Shown in pieces: positions 17,699-25,765 of a stretch of 64,000 nt of DNA. Origin of the DNA: Hymenobacter sp. IS2118 (GTDB lineage: Bacteria; Bacteroidota; Bacteroidia; Cytophagales; Hymenobacteraceae); assembly GCF_000715495.1 (NCBI RefSeq), contig NZ_JNLX01000185.1:1-64000 (forward strand). The letters are read 5' to 3'. Below the pieces are notes generated by a model that saw only the letters and a program-made list of their open reading frames with translations, was not told the origin of the DNA and searched no databases. The position numbers and the translations under genes are program-made. Positions within the stretch are counted from its first letter, which is position 1. Every line of letters starts with the position of its first letter.

Positions 17699-18856
17699 CT
17701 AGCCGGGGCTTGGCACCGAGTCGTCCCAACGGGTAGGCTGGGACTTCTTTTGGTACTCTTTGGGCGTCAAACCAGTCTTTTCCTTAAAAACCCGGTTGAA
17801 AGTCGTCTTGGAATTAAAGCCCGCTTCCAGGGCCAGGGCCAGCACCGTGAGCCGGCGGGCGTCGGGGCCAAGCAGGCGCTGCTTGACCTCGGCCAGGCGG
17901 TAGCCGTTCACCACGTCGTGAAAGGACTGCTGCAAGCCGGCATTGATGGTCTGGGAAACCACGTTGGCCGACAGCCCCACGTGCCGGGCCAGGCTATCGA
18001 GCGTCAGGTCCGGGTCGCGGTACAGCTGCTCCTCATCCAGGGCCTGAACTACCCGCGCCAGGTGGTCCGGGTCGACGACTGGCCCCGGACTGCCGGCCGG
18101 CCGCTGGGCGGGCAGCGAAGCCGAAGCGGGGGCCGAGTCGGTGGTCGGGGTGGTGGAAGCGGGCTCCGGCGCCGGCGCCGGCCGGGTTACCCCGCGACTA
18201 AGCCAACTCCCCAGCGCCACGGCGTAGGCGAGGACCGGCAACGCCACGGTGGTGAGGTAAAATTTGGGCGCCCCCGCCGGCAGGTACGCCGCGTTGACGA
18301 GCGGGTCGAGGGCGGCGGCTCCGTAAAAAACACCCAGGCCGAGCAGCACAGCCCACAGCCAGCGCGGGCGCCGCTCGTGCCGGCCCACCACTCGCAGCGC
18401 CACAAACAGGTAGCTCAGCACCGACACGATGGCGCCGTAATGTTCCACATAGCGCGTCATGGGCTTGTGCACATTCAGCCAAAACCACGTTTTTGCATTG
18501 AAGGATTGCAGCGAGATAATCCCATAAAAAAGCGCCTGCCCCGCCACCGGCACGAAGTGGCGCCACGACAAGCGGCGCGCCGAACCATACACTTCCCGCA
18601 CGTAGGCCAACAGCAACGGCCCAAAGCTCCACGAAAAAAACAGCGGCGTGAAATACAGCCAGCGATGCCGGTAGTACACCCCCGATTGGCTCAGGAAGTA
18701 GTCCACCACCTGCAGCGTCAGGCCGAGCAGCAGCAGGCCGAGCCAGCGGCTGCCCGCCCGTCGGGGCCGCGCCACCAGCAGGTACACGCCCGTCGTCAGG
18801 CCCTGCACGATGCAGAACAGCTGAAAAACCACGACCAGGTCAAGGTGTACGAACAT
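17699..18856 (-). CDS. AraC-family regulator with N-terminal membrane domain
   Basis: A 385-residue protein. The first 220 residues contain about seven hydrophobic helices (VVVFQLFCIVQGLTTGVYLL onward), and a Pro/Ala/Ser-rich linker follows. The C-terminal 100 residues hold an AraC double helix-turn-helix: LTLDSLARHVGLSANVVSQT and the second motif VLALALEAGFNSKTTFNRVF, then KEKTGLTPKEYQ. Membrane-bound AraC regulators of this form are common in Bacteroidota and sense an unknown external signal. Its position directly before the serine hydrolase gene suggests that gene as target. Confidence 0.88.
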   Translation of the reverse strand: MFVHLDLVVVFQLFCIVQGLTTGVYLLVARPRRAGSRWLGLLLLGLTLQVVDYFLSQSGVYYRHRWLYFTPLFFSWSFGPLLLAYVREVYGSARRLSWRHFVPVAGQALFYGIISLQSFNAKTWFWLNVHKPMTRYVEHYGAIVSVLSYLFVALRVVGRHERRPRWLWAVLLGLGVFYGAAALDPLVNAAYLPAGAPKFYLTTVALPVLAYAVALGSWLSRGVTRPAPAPEPASTTPTTDSAPASASLPAQRPAGSPGPVVDPDHLARVVQALDEEQLYRDPDLTLDSLARHVGLSANVVSQTINAGLQQSFHDVVNGYRLAEVKQRLLGPDARRLTVLALALEAGFNSKTTFNRVFKEKTGLTPKEYQKKSQPTRWDDSVPSPG

Positions 18857-18914
18857 GGAAAACCAACAAAATTGTCCGGGAAAGATAGAGCCGCCGCCAC
18901 CCTTGCTAAAGCCG

Positions 18915-18961
18915 AAACGCCCCGGCCTTGTTGGGGTGCAACCAACAGTGCCGGGGCGTTT
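18915..18961 (-). terminator. Hairpin terminator downstream of hisS
   Basis: A 12-base outer stem (AAACGCCCCGGC) encloses an inner TTGTTGG stem. The T stretch on the minus strand is short, so termination may be partial. Confidence 0.6.
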
Positions 18962-18977
18962 GCAATCGGAGCACGGC

Positions 18978-20405
18978 TTACTCCGCCGTCAGCGACGATA
19001 CCACCTCGCCCAGCGGGAGCACGCGCTCCACGCCCGAGGCCATGATTTTGATTTTGGCCACGCCCGCCGCCAGCTCTTCCGGCCCCAGCACGATAACCAG
19101 CGGAATGCCCTTGGCATCGGCGTATTTGAACTGCTTTTGCAGCTTGCTCACGTCCGGGTACAGCTCGGCGGGGATGCCGGCCGCCCGCAGCTGGGCCAGC
19201 AGCGGCAGCGCCGCCCGCCCGCTGGCCGCGTCGAAGTGCGTGAGCAGGCAGCGGGTGGGCGTTTCGGCCGTGGCCGTGAACAGGTCCAGCGCCTCCAGGC
19301 AGTCGTAAAGTCGGTCTACGCCAAACGAAAAGCCCACGCCCGACACGCCCGGCAGCCCAAACGAGCCCGTGAGGTTGTCGTAGCGCCCGCCGCCGCTCAC
19401 GCTGCCCATCTGCACGTTGTTGATTTTGACCTCGAAAATACAGCCCGTGTAGTAGGAGAGGCCCCGCGCCAGCGTGGGGTCAAATTCCAGCCGGTCGAAC
19501 TGCCGGAAGCCGGAGGCTACGAGCAGTTCGCGCACTGCAGCTAACTCGGTCAGACCGCGGTAGCTGGCATCGGCGTCCTCGGCGTCCTCAGCATTCTCGT
19601 CGGGACGCCCGCCATCGGGCTCCACGCCGGCTGTCACGAAGCCCGCTAACAGACGCTCCAGCTTCTCCTCGTAGCTACCAGCCACGCTCAGCAGGTCAAA
19701 CAGCGTCTCAATCGTCGCCGCCGAAAAGCCGCGCTCCAGCAATTCCTTGCTCACGCCCTCGCGCCCGATTTTGTCGAGCTTATCAATGGCCACGAACAAA
19801 TCCGACTCCCGGCCCTCGCCGTCCAGCGCCTGGTAGATGTTGCGCAGCACGCCGCGGTGGTTGATTTTGATGGTAAAATCATCGAGCCCCAGCCCGCCCA
19901 GCACCTGCGCTATCATGAGCACAATTTCGGCTTCGCAGAGCAGCGAATCGGTGCCCACCACGTCGGCATCGCACTGGTAAAACTCGCGGTAGCGGCCGCG
20001 CTGCGGGCGGTCGGCGCGCCACACGGGCTGCATCTGGTAGCGCTTGAAGGGGAAGGTGAGCGTGCCCCGGTTCATGGCCACGTAGCGGGCAAACGGCACG
20101 GTGAGGTCGTAGCGCAGGCCCTTTTCGGCCACTTTGGGCAGCAGGGCTTTCGAGCCGGTTTCTAAATCGGCCGCCGTCACGTCCTTGGCGAAATCCCCGG
20201 AGTTCAGCACTTTAAACAGGAGCTGGTCGCCCTCATCGCCGTACTTGCCCGTCAGCACCGAGAGGTTCTCCAGCGTCGGGGTTTCGAGCGGCGCGAAGCC
20301 AAACGACTCAAACGTGCGGCGAATGACGTTGAAAATGTGCTGGCGGCGCGCCACCTGCGCGGGGCCAAAATCGCGGGTGCCCTTGGGAATACTCGGTTTC
20401 TGCAT
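18978..20405 (-). CDS. hisS: Histidyl-tRNA synthetase
   Basis: A 475-residue class II synthetase that charges tRNA-His. Motif 1 region KGTRDFGPAQVARRQ, motif 2 PVWRADRPQRGRYREFYQCD, histidine-binding LARGLSYYTGCIFEV and motif 3 GSVSGGGRYDNL with FGVDRL are all present, followed by the anticodon-binding domain. Between the catalytic blocks is an acidic, low-complexity stretch (PDENAEDAEDADAS) encoded by tandem 9-base units, which the usual protein lacks. The ATG in MQKPSIPKGTRD is the normal start. A TAnnTTTG element sits 8 bases before it. Confidence 0.94.
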   Translation of the reverse strand: MQKPSIPKGTRDFGPAQVARRQHIFNVIRRTFESFGFAPLETPTLENLSVLTGKYGDEGDQLLFKVLNSGDFAKDVTAADLETGSKALLPKVAEKGLRYDLTVPFARYVAMNRGTLTFPFKRYQMQPVWRADRPQRGRYREFYQCDADVVGTDSLLCEAEIVLMIAQVLGGLGLDDFTIKINHRGVLRNIYQALDGEGRESDLFVAIDKLDKIGREGVSKELLERGFSAATIETLFDLLSVAGSYEEKLERLLAGFVTAGVEPDGGRPDENAEDAEDADASYRGLTELAAVRELLVASGFRQFDRLEFDPTLARGLSYYTGCIFEVKINNVQMGSVSGGGRYDNLTGSFGLPGVSGVGFSFGVDRLYDCLEALDLFTATAETPTRCLLTHFDAASGRAALPLLAQLRAAGIPAELYPDVSKLQKQFKYADAKGIPLVIVLGPEELAAGVAKIKIMASGVERVLPLGEVVSSLTAE

Positions 20406-20432
20406 AACGCCACAAAGGTAGGGGCGGGGCTG

Positions 20433-20459
20433 CTCCCCTCCTTTTTTAAAGGAGGGGAG
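20433..20459. repeat. Short GGAGGGGAG palindrome
   Basis: CTCCCCTCCTTT pairs perfectly with AAAGGAGGGGAG across TTT, in the gap before hisS; a T run follows on the plus strand, but no plus-strand gene ends here. Confidence 0.65.
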
Positions 20460-20535
20460 TTTTTGCGCAGCAAAAGCGGGGGTGGTAAAGTCGTTGCCCG
20501 GGCTGCGCTCGCAACAGCTATCCCATCGTTCCGGG

Positions 20536-21885
20536 CTACTGTCCCTTTTTATTTCGCAGCAGCGTTTCGGGAACTCCGCCCTTCGTCACCACCACGGCAT
20601 AGACGGCTCCTTTTTTGTTGGCCAGGAACTCAAAAGTGCGGTCTGGGTTGGCTTGGTTGAAGAACTTGCGGGCGGATTCCGGCACCAGGGGAGTTTCCTC
20701 GGTGCCCAGGTACAGCCGCCCATTGGCCTGGCCGATGCGCACCGCGCCGTACTGGCCCGTGAACCGCGGCAGCGTGGCGGGGGCCAGGGCCACGGACTGG
20801 TGCTCGTAGGGCAGCTCCACCGCTTTGCCAAACAGGATGCCCGCCAGCCCGTAGCTAATCCAGTGCGATTCGGCCTGGTTGTTCGACAAAACCGTGACGA
20901 ACAGCTCGTCCTTTGGGTAGCGGTCCAGGGTGGTCATGGCCCCGAAGTAGCCGCCGCTGTGGGTCAGCAGGTCGTGGCCCTGGCTGAAGAACGGGTTGAT
21001 GAAGACGCCGTACCCGTAGCGGTCGAGAAAACCATTGCCCGGAAAGCGCTGGTTGTGCGGCGTGTTCATCAGCGTTTTCGACGCTTCCGAAAGCAGCGCG
21101 GTGCCTTGCATAGCGCGGTCGTAGCGGGCCAAATCGTCGGCCGTGGAGTACGCCCCGTCGTGCCCCACGTTGAGATTCCAGTTGATGTAGGGATTTTTGA
21201 CGAATGCCACGCCTTCCCGGTAGTAGGACCGGGCCAGGCGGGGCACCAGGGCAGTGTTGCTGTGCAGGCCCGTTTGCGTCATGCCGGCCACGTCGAAAAT
21301 ATTCCGTTGCAGGTAGTCGCCATAGGATACGCCGGATACTTTTTCAATAATCTGCCCCAGCAGATAGTAGCCCACGTTGCTGTACACCAGGGCCGTGCCG
21401 GGAGCAAACTGCGTGGGCAGCCGTTGGACATAGGTCAGGGCCGAATCTTTGGAAACGGCGGTGCGGTCGAGGTACAGCTCCTCAAAATCGAGCGCCAGCC
21501 CGGCCGTGTGCGTCAGCAGCATGTGCACGGTAATGGCGTCGCCGTTGGGAAAACCGGGCAGAAACGCGCTGAGCTTATCCGAGAGCCGCAGCTGCTTGCG
21601 CTCAGCCAGCTGCAGTACGGCCACGGCCGTGAACTGCTTGGTGATAGATGCCAGCGCAAACTTGGTATCCGGGGTGTTGGGCACCTCCCATTCAAAGTCG
21701 GCCCGCCCGTAAGCCTGCCGCAGCAGCACCGAGTCGTGGCGCGTCACCAGCACCACGCCGGCAAAGTGGTTCACCGCGTGTTGCGCCTGCATGTAGGCGG
21801 CTAGTTTTTGCGCCACAGCCGGCTGCCCGAAACAAGTGGCGGCACTGCCCAGCCAGCAGCACAAGAGGAAGAGTATGGGGCGCAT
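20536..21885 (-). CDS. Secreted beta-lactamase-family serine hydrolase
   Basis: A 449-residue exported hydrolase. MRPILFLLCCWLGSAATCFG is a signal peptide and fixes the start; the frame is open far upstream but that part is the shadow of the MarR gene. Catalytic motifs are S80-I-T-K83, Y168-S-N170 and HSGG (in LLTHSGGYFGAM), the complete class C/esterase set. A C-terminal 80-residue beta domain follows. It likely acts on a D-amino peptide or ester in the periplasm. The ATG shares one base with the stop codon of the MarR-family gene (TGATG), so the two are translationally coupled and one operon. Confidence 0.9.
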   Translation of the reverse strand: MRPILFLLCCWLGSAATCFGQPAVAQKLAAYMQAQHAVNHFAGVVLVTRHDSVLLRQAYGRADFEWEVPNTPDTKFALASITKQFTAVAVLQLAERKQLRLSDKLSAFLPGFPNGDAITVHMLLTHTAGLALDFEELYLDRTAVSKDSALTYVQRLPTQFAPGTALVYSNVGYYLLGQIIEKVSGVSYGDYLQRNIFDVAGMTQTGLHSNTALVPRLARSYYREGVAFVKNPYINWNLNVGHDGAYSTADDLARYDRAMQGTALLSEASKTLMNTPHNQRFPGNGFLDRYGYGVFINPFFSQGHDLLTHSGGYFGAMTTLDRYPKDELFVTVLSNNQAESHWISYGLAGILFGKAVELPYEHQSVALAPATLPRFTGQYGAVRIGQANGRLYLGTEETPLVPESARKFFNQANPDRTFEFLANKKGAVYAVVVTKGGVPETLLRNKKGQ

Positions 21886-22328
21886 CAGACCGGAACAGAG
21901 CAGTTGGCGATGATTTTTTGCAGCGTGGCGTAGAACCGGGCCAGCTCTTCGTCGGGCAAGCCCGCCAGCGCCGTTTGTTGGTTGAGCTGAATGGTGCCGC
22001 CGAGCTGGGCAATGGTATCCCGGCCTTTGGCAGTGATGCGCAGCTCGAATTTGCGTCGGTCGGTGGCGTGCATGGCCCGGTCCACGAAGCCCTTTTGCAC
22101 CAGCAGCTCGATGATGCGGGTAATGGAGGCCTTGTCCTTGAAAACCAGCTCGGCGATTTCGTGCTGGTTGAGCGTCGGGTGCTGGTTCAGCACCATCAGG
22201 GCCAGTCCTTGGTCTACCGTGAGGTCGGCCATTACCTGGGAAATGTTGCGCTGGCAAAGCTTCCGATAGGCCTTAATAGCCTGTTCGAGGGAATAAAGAA
22301 CCGTTTGGGTGGGGGTGTCAACAATCAT
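21885..22328 (-). CDS. MarR-family transcriptional regulator
   Basis: A 147-residue winged-helix regulator. The recognition region is LNQHEIAELVFKDKASITRI, and the wing is DRAMHATDRRKFELRIT. The start ATG in MIVDTPTQT gives normal MarR length. A 14-base perfect palindrome lies 26 bases upstream and is a probable operator for itself and the coupled serine hydrolase. The ligand is unknown. Confidence 0.9.
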   Translation of the reverse strand: MIVDTPTQTVLYSLEQAIKAYRKLCQRNISQVMADLTVDQGLALMVLNQHPTLNQHEIAELVFKDKASITRIIELLVQKGFVDRAMHATDRRKFELRITAKGRDTIAQLGGTIQLNQQTALAGLPDEELARFYATLQKIIANCSVPV

Positions 22329-22354
22329 AGTTTGGTTTGTTTGATGCAAACATA

Positions 22355-22368
22355 GTTGATATATCAAC
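22355..22368. promoter_or_regulatory. Probable MarR operator palindrome
   Basis: GTTGATATATCAAC is a perfect 14-base palindrome just upstream of the MarR gene; an extra half site GTCAAC follows six bases on. AT-rich palindromes of this form are typical MarR binding sites. Confidence 0.6.
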
Positions 22369-22422
22369 ATAGTCAACATCAAATTTGAAAGCTCTGCCAA
22401 GAGTCGGCAATACTTGTTTTCC

Positions 22423-22461
22423 CGCAGAGGTCGCAGAGGTAAAAACGCAGAGGTTCGCAGA
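22423..22461. repeat. CGCAGAGGT-type tandem repeat
   Basis: Four degenerate units (CGCAGAGGT, CGCAGAGGTAAAAA, CGCAGAGGTT, CGCAGA). A second array with the same order of units lies at 37492-37533. Confidence 0.8.
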
Positions 22462-22627
22462 TTTTTCACGGTCACCACTGCGAGCCGGTGCGGAAAGTGC
22501 TCGCGGCTGGCTTGCGTACCATCCTTCACCTCAAACGACAAGCCCCGCCGCCGGACGAACCGACGACGGGGCTGTTTGCAGAAAGGAGGGTGAGAAAAGC
22601 GGGGTGGCAAACAAAAAATCAATTAAC

Positions 22628-25177
22628 TCAGCCGCCGAAGCCGCCACCGCCCTGGGGCGCGGCCTCCATGCGGCCCGGCTTGGCCTTGCTGGCGCCGATG
22701 TACCAGGTGAAGCCCAGCCAGCCCACGCGGGTCTCATCTTTGGCGTAGCGGGTGCTGCGCAGCGCGTCAGTCTCCACTTCGCTGCGGTACTTCAGGGTGT
22801 TGAACACATCCGAAACGCGGAGTGTGAGAGCGGCGCGGTCCGAGAACAGGCGCTGGCGCAGGGCCACATCCATCGAACCCTGGGAAAGCTGCCGGCCCTG
22901 GGCCGTGAGCGCGGCCGAGCGCAGGTTGCCGCTCAGTTGCATTTCCAGGGTGGGGCGAATGGTGAAGTTGTTGCTCAGGCGCACGGAGCCCACCAGGGCC
23001 TGGCGGTTGTTGCCGAAGGCATTGGCCGCCACCTGGGCGCGGTAGAGGCTGGTGCTGGCATTCAAACGCCACCACTTGGCGATAGGCTGATTCAGGCTGA
23101 ACTCGGCGCCGATGTTGGTGACGGTGCCCACGTTGTCGTAGGTTTCAGCCGTAACGAGGCCGGCGCCGGGGCCCGCCAGGCGGGTGGCCTCGGTGTCAAC
23201 AAAGCGCAGGCGCTGAATGGAGTTGGTAGTGATGCGGGCGAAGGCCGTGCTCGTGAGCGTGGCCGCGCCCAGGCTCAACTGGTGGCCCAGCTCCATATTG
23301 TGGCTGAACTCGGCCTGCAGGCGGGGGTTGCCGAGGCGGTAGCTGCGCGGGTCCTGGTAGATGGCCAGCGGCATCTGCTGCATGAAATTGGGGCGGTTCA
23401 GGCGGCGGGCGTAGCTCAGCTGCAGGCGGTTCTGGCCGGGCTCCTTGCCAAACTCGCGGCTGATATTAGCCGAAGGGAAGAAGTTGAGGTAGTCCTGGTC
23501 GAGGCTGCCGCGCTGTGCTATGCCCGCGCCGCCTTCCACGCTGCCGCTGATGCGGGTGTATTCCGAGCGCAGGCCCACCTGGGCGTTCCACTTGGGGCCC
23601 AGGGGCCGCTGCACCGTTACGTAGCCGGCGGGCACCAGCTGGTTGAAGGAGTAGGTGAGCGAGCGGGCGGGGTCGTCCTGAAAGCTGTTGGGAGCCGTTT
23701 CGCTGTTGGCGACCCCGAATTTGTTGGAGCCGACGTTGGACTGGTTTTCAAACTTTACACCCATTTCCAGGCGGCCTTTGCCTTCGGCGAAAGGATGGGT
23801 GTAATCAACGGTTCCGAAGGTGATGTTGGCTATTACGTCCAGCTGCTGCCGCGTGCCGGGCTGCGCCGTCTGCCCCGAGCCGGCCTCTACGTACTGGCGC
23901 TGTACCACGGGCACGGTGGCATCGATGCGCACGCCGCCTACGTTGGCCGAAAGCTCGCGGCCTTTGTGAGCTTCCCAGGTGCGGCGGTAGTCGCCGCCGT
24001 ACTGCATCACTTTCACGCTCACGTCGAGGTCTTGCCGGCCGCGGGCCCGCAGCACGGCGCCGTTGTCGGTTTGCTGGGTCAGGTCCTGGCTTTCGCCCTC
24101 AATGTTCCGCTCCGTACCCATCGAGGCACTAAAACCCAGGCTTTGGTCTTTGGGCAGCTCCAGCTGCACGCCGGCTTGCAGCTCCTGGTTGCGGTGAATT
24201 TCGCGGCCCACACCCACTTGGGTGGTGCGCACCGTCTGGGGGTTATCAGCGGTGCCCAGCAGGGCGGTTTGCTGCGAGCGTCCGCGGCTGCCGTAGGTCA
24301 CGTCGCGCCCGTCGTAGCCCGCCGTCCAGGTGGCCTTGCCCACCTTTCGGGTCAGGTTCAGGCTGCCGCTGTACTTGTCCTTGGTGCCCAGGTTGAAGGC
24401 CGCGGTGCCATTGGTGCCGTTGCGGGTTTCCTTCTTGGTAATGAGATTGATGACCCCGCCGCCGCCCGAGGCATCGTACTTCGCCGAGGGGTTGGTGATG
24501 ACCTCCACCTGCGCAATGCGCGAGGCCGGAATCTGGTCGAGGCGCGGACCACCCGCGCCGCCGCCGTTGCCGGTGCCGGCGGGCTTGCCGTCAATGAGAA
24601 TGGTGAGGTTGGACGAGCCGCGCATCGTGACTGTGCCGTTCACGTCCACGTTCACCGAGGGCACGTTTTGCAGCACATTAGCCGCCGTGCCGCCGATGCT
24701 GCCCAGGTCTTTTTCCACGTTTATCACGCGCTTGCCCAACTCTTCCACCACGGTGGCTTTCTGGCCGGTCACCACTACTTCGCCCAGCTTGGTAGCCGAG
24801 GCGGCGGTCATGCGCAGGCCCGGAAAGTTGAGGCTGGGCGCGGCCTCCGTCAGGGTGAAGCGGCGGCGCAGCACCTGGTAGTTCAGGTCCTGCACCCGCA
24901 GCAGGTAGGTGCCCAGCGGCAGCGCGGCGCCCTGAAACGTGCCCTGCTCGGTGGTTTGGGCCACGGCCACAAACGTGGAATCGGCGGCGCGCAGAAAGAG
25001 AACATCGGAGAACGGAACGGCTTTGCCATTGCTGGCTTCCAGCAGGCTGCCGCTCACGCGGCCAAGGCCTGTGGTTTGGGCCATAGCGCCCAAAGGCAAT
25101 AGTAACGAAGCAAATGCCCACCCACGCAGGGCGAGCGTAAAGCGGGAAAGAGCGGGGCGAGTGACGAAACTTTTCAT
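22628..25177 (-). CDS. TonB-dependent receptor, outer-membrane beta-barrel family
   Basis: An 849-residue outer-membrane receptor. A signal peptide (to about residue 34, ending GAMAQT) is followed by a carboxypeptidase-regulatory-like domain (GRVSGSLLEASNGKAVPFSDV through LRVQDLNYQVL), a plug domain (VLQNVPSVNVDVNGTVTMRG, with SNLTILIDGKPAG), then a long beta-barrel. The start is set at ATG in MKSFVTRPAL to place the signal peptide at the N-terminus. No SusD-like gene follows, so it is not a typical SusCD pair; these proteins often handle metal or peptide uptake. A palindrome resembling HxlR-type operators overlaps its promoter. Confidence 0.88.
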   Translation of the reverse strand: MKSFVTRPALSRFTLALRGWAFASLLLPLGAMAQTTGLGRVSGSLLEASNGKAVPFSDVLFLRAADSTFVAVAQTTEQGTFQGAALPLGTYLLRVQDLNYQVLRRRFTLTEAAPSLNFPGLRMTAASATKLGEVVVTGQKATVVEELGKRVINVEKDLGSIGGTAANVLQNVPSVNVDVNGTVTMRGSSNLTILIDGKPAGTGNGGGAGGPRLDQIPASRIAQVEVITNPSAKYDASGGGGVINLITKKETRNGTNGTAAFNLGTKDKYSGSLNLTRKVGKATWTAGYDGRDVTYGSRGRSQQTALLGTADNPQTVRTTQVGVGREIHRNQELQAGVQLELPKDQSLGFSASMGTERNIEGESQDLTQQTDNGAVLRARGRQDLDVSVKVMQYGGDYRRTWEAHKGRELSANVGGVRIDATVPVVQRQYVEAGSGQTAQPGTRQQLDVIANITFGTVDYTHPFAEGKGRLEMGVKFENQSNVGSNKFGVANSETAPNSFQDDPARSLTYSFNQLVPAGYVTVQRPLGPKWNAQVGLRSEYTRISGSVEGGAGIAQRGSLDQDYLNFFPSANISREFGKEPGQNRLQLSYARRLNRPNFMQQMPLAIYQDPRSYRLGNPRLQAEFSHNMELGHQLSLGAATLTSTAFARITTNSIQRLRFVDTEATRLAGPGAGLVTAETYDNVGTVTNIGAEFSLNQPIAKWWRLNASTSLYRAQVAANAFGNNRQALVGSVRLSNNFTIRPTLEMQLSGNLRSAALTAQGRQLSQGSMDVALRQRLFSDRAALTLRVSDVFNTLKYRSEVETDALRSTRYAKDETRVGWLGFTWYIGASKAKPGRMEAAPQGGGGFGG

Positions 25178-25349
25178 GGTGCAGAGGTGAGAGTGGAGGC
25201 GGGCAGGGGAGCAGCTCATCCAGCGGCCGCGGTTCCGCTGGGATGGTGAGTTGCTCAGCGACCCTTACTCCGATGAGTGAGGTTTCAGTAATGGGGTAGC
25301 GGGCCATCTTTGGTACACGCTAAGCACAGCTACTGGGCTTTGAACAGAA

Positions 25350-25384
25350 CAAAAGTAAAGCAGGTACTTTGTAAAGCAAGGTAC
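25350..25384 (-). promoter_or_regulatory. Promoter and operator-like palindrome of the TonB receptor gene
   Basis: On the minus strand TACTTTTG (25350-25357) fits the Bacteroidota -7 element, with CTTG 19 bases upstream. GTACTTTG-N5-CAAGGTAC (25364-25384) is a near-perfect palindrome over the -33 region, and GTAAAGCA(A)GGTAC is directly repeated. Such GTAC-ended sites are typical of HxlR-type redox or metal repressors; that link is inference. Confidence 0.5.
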
Positions 25385-25765
25385 TGTTGCAATAAATATT
25401 CAGCAAGCTATGCTTTGTGAATTGTTATCAATTGATTGTTAGTGTGTAACGGGTTGAAAAATATATTCAACTTCGCTACTATTGAGCGTCCATGCGTTGC
25501 GCGCTTGGTCATTCAGATGCCGGACTCAGATTTTGGGTTGCCTGAGAAAGCCGCCGGGATGGACAAAAACCAAAAAAGCCCTGGCCGGAAGCCAGAGCTT
25601 AAATTATTAAATTCACTGTTCAGTGCAGGAAGCTGGGTGTCAGTTGCTGGTTTAACTGCTCACGCAGAAGTATGCTCATTATGACAACTCAACTGGAGTA
25701 CGGTTATTTATGCTCCATTCCCCAACAACCATTCAGCCAAAAACTAACAACCAGCAACTAAAAAA
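25385..25765. other. Intergenic region with no convincing gene
   Basis: AT-richer than its surroundings. An 82-codon plus-strand frame has no family features and runs over the terminator hairpin at 25572-25600, so it is not called. Nothing else is seen. Confidence 0.6.
25572..25600 (-). terminator. Intrinsic terminator of the MORN-repeat gene
   Basis: On the minus strand AAGCTCTGGC pairs with GCCAGGGCTT over a 5-base loop, followed by TTTTTT. Confidence 0.8.

Noticed and set aside
17750..19045. A 431-codon plus-strand frame
   Set aside because: Antisense to the AraC-type regulator; Arg/Gln/Pro-rich with no domain.
22385..25102. A 905-codon open frame on the plus strand
   Set aside because: It is the antisense shadow of the TonB-dependent receptor gene; GC-rich codon bias opens this frame. 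The product is His/Ala/Gly-rich with no family motif.
25436..25684. An 82-codon plus-strand frame in a long intergenic gap
   Set aside because: It runs through the terminator hairpin of the neighbouring gene and has no recognisable features.
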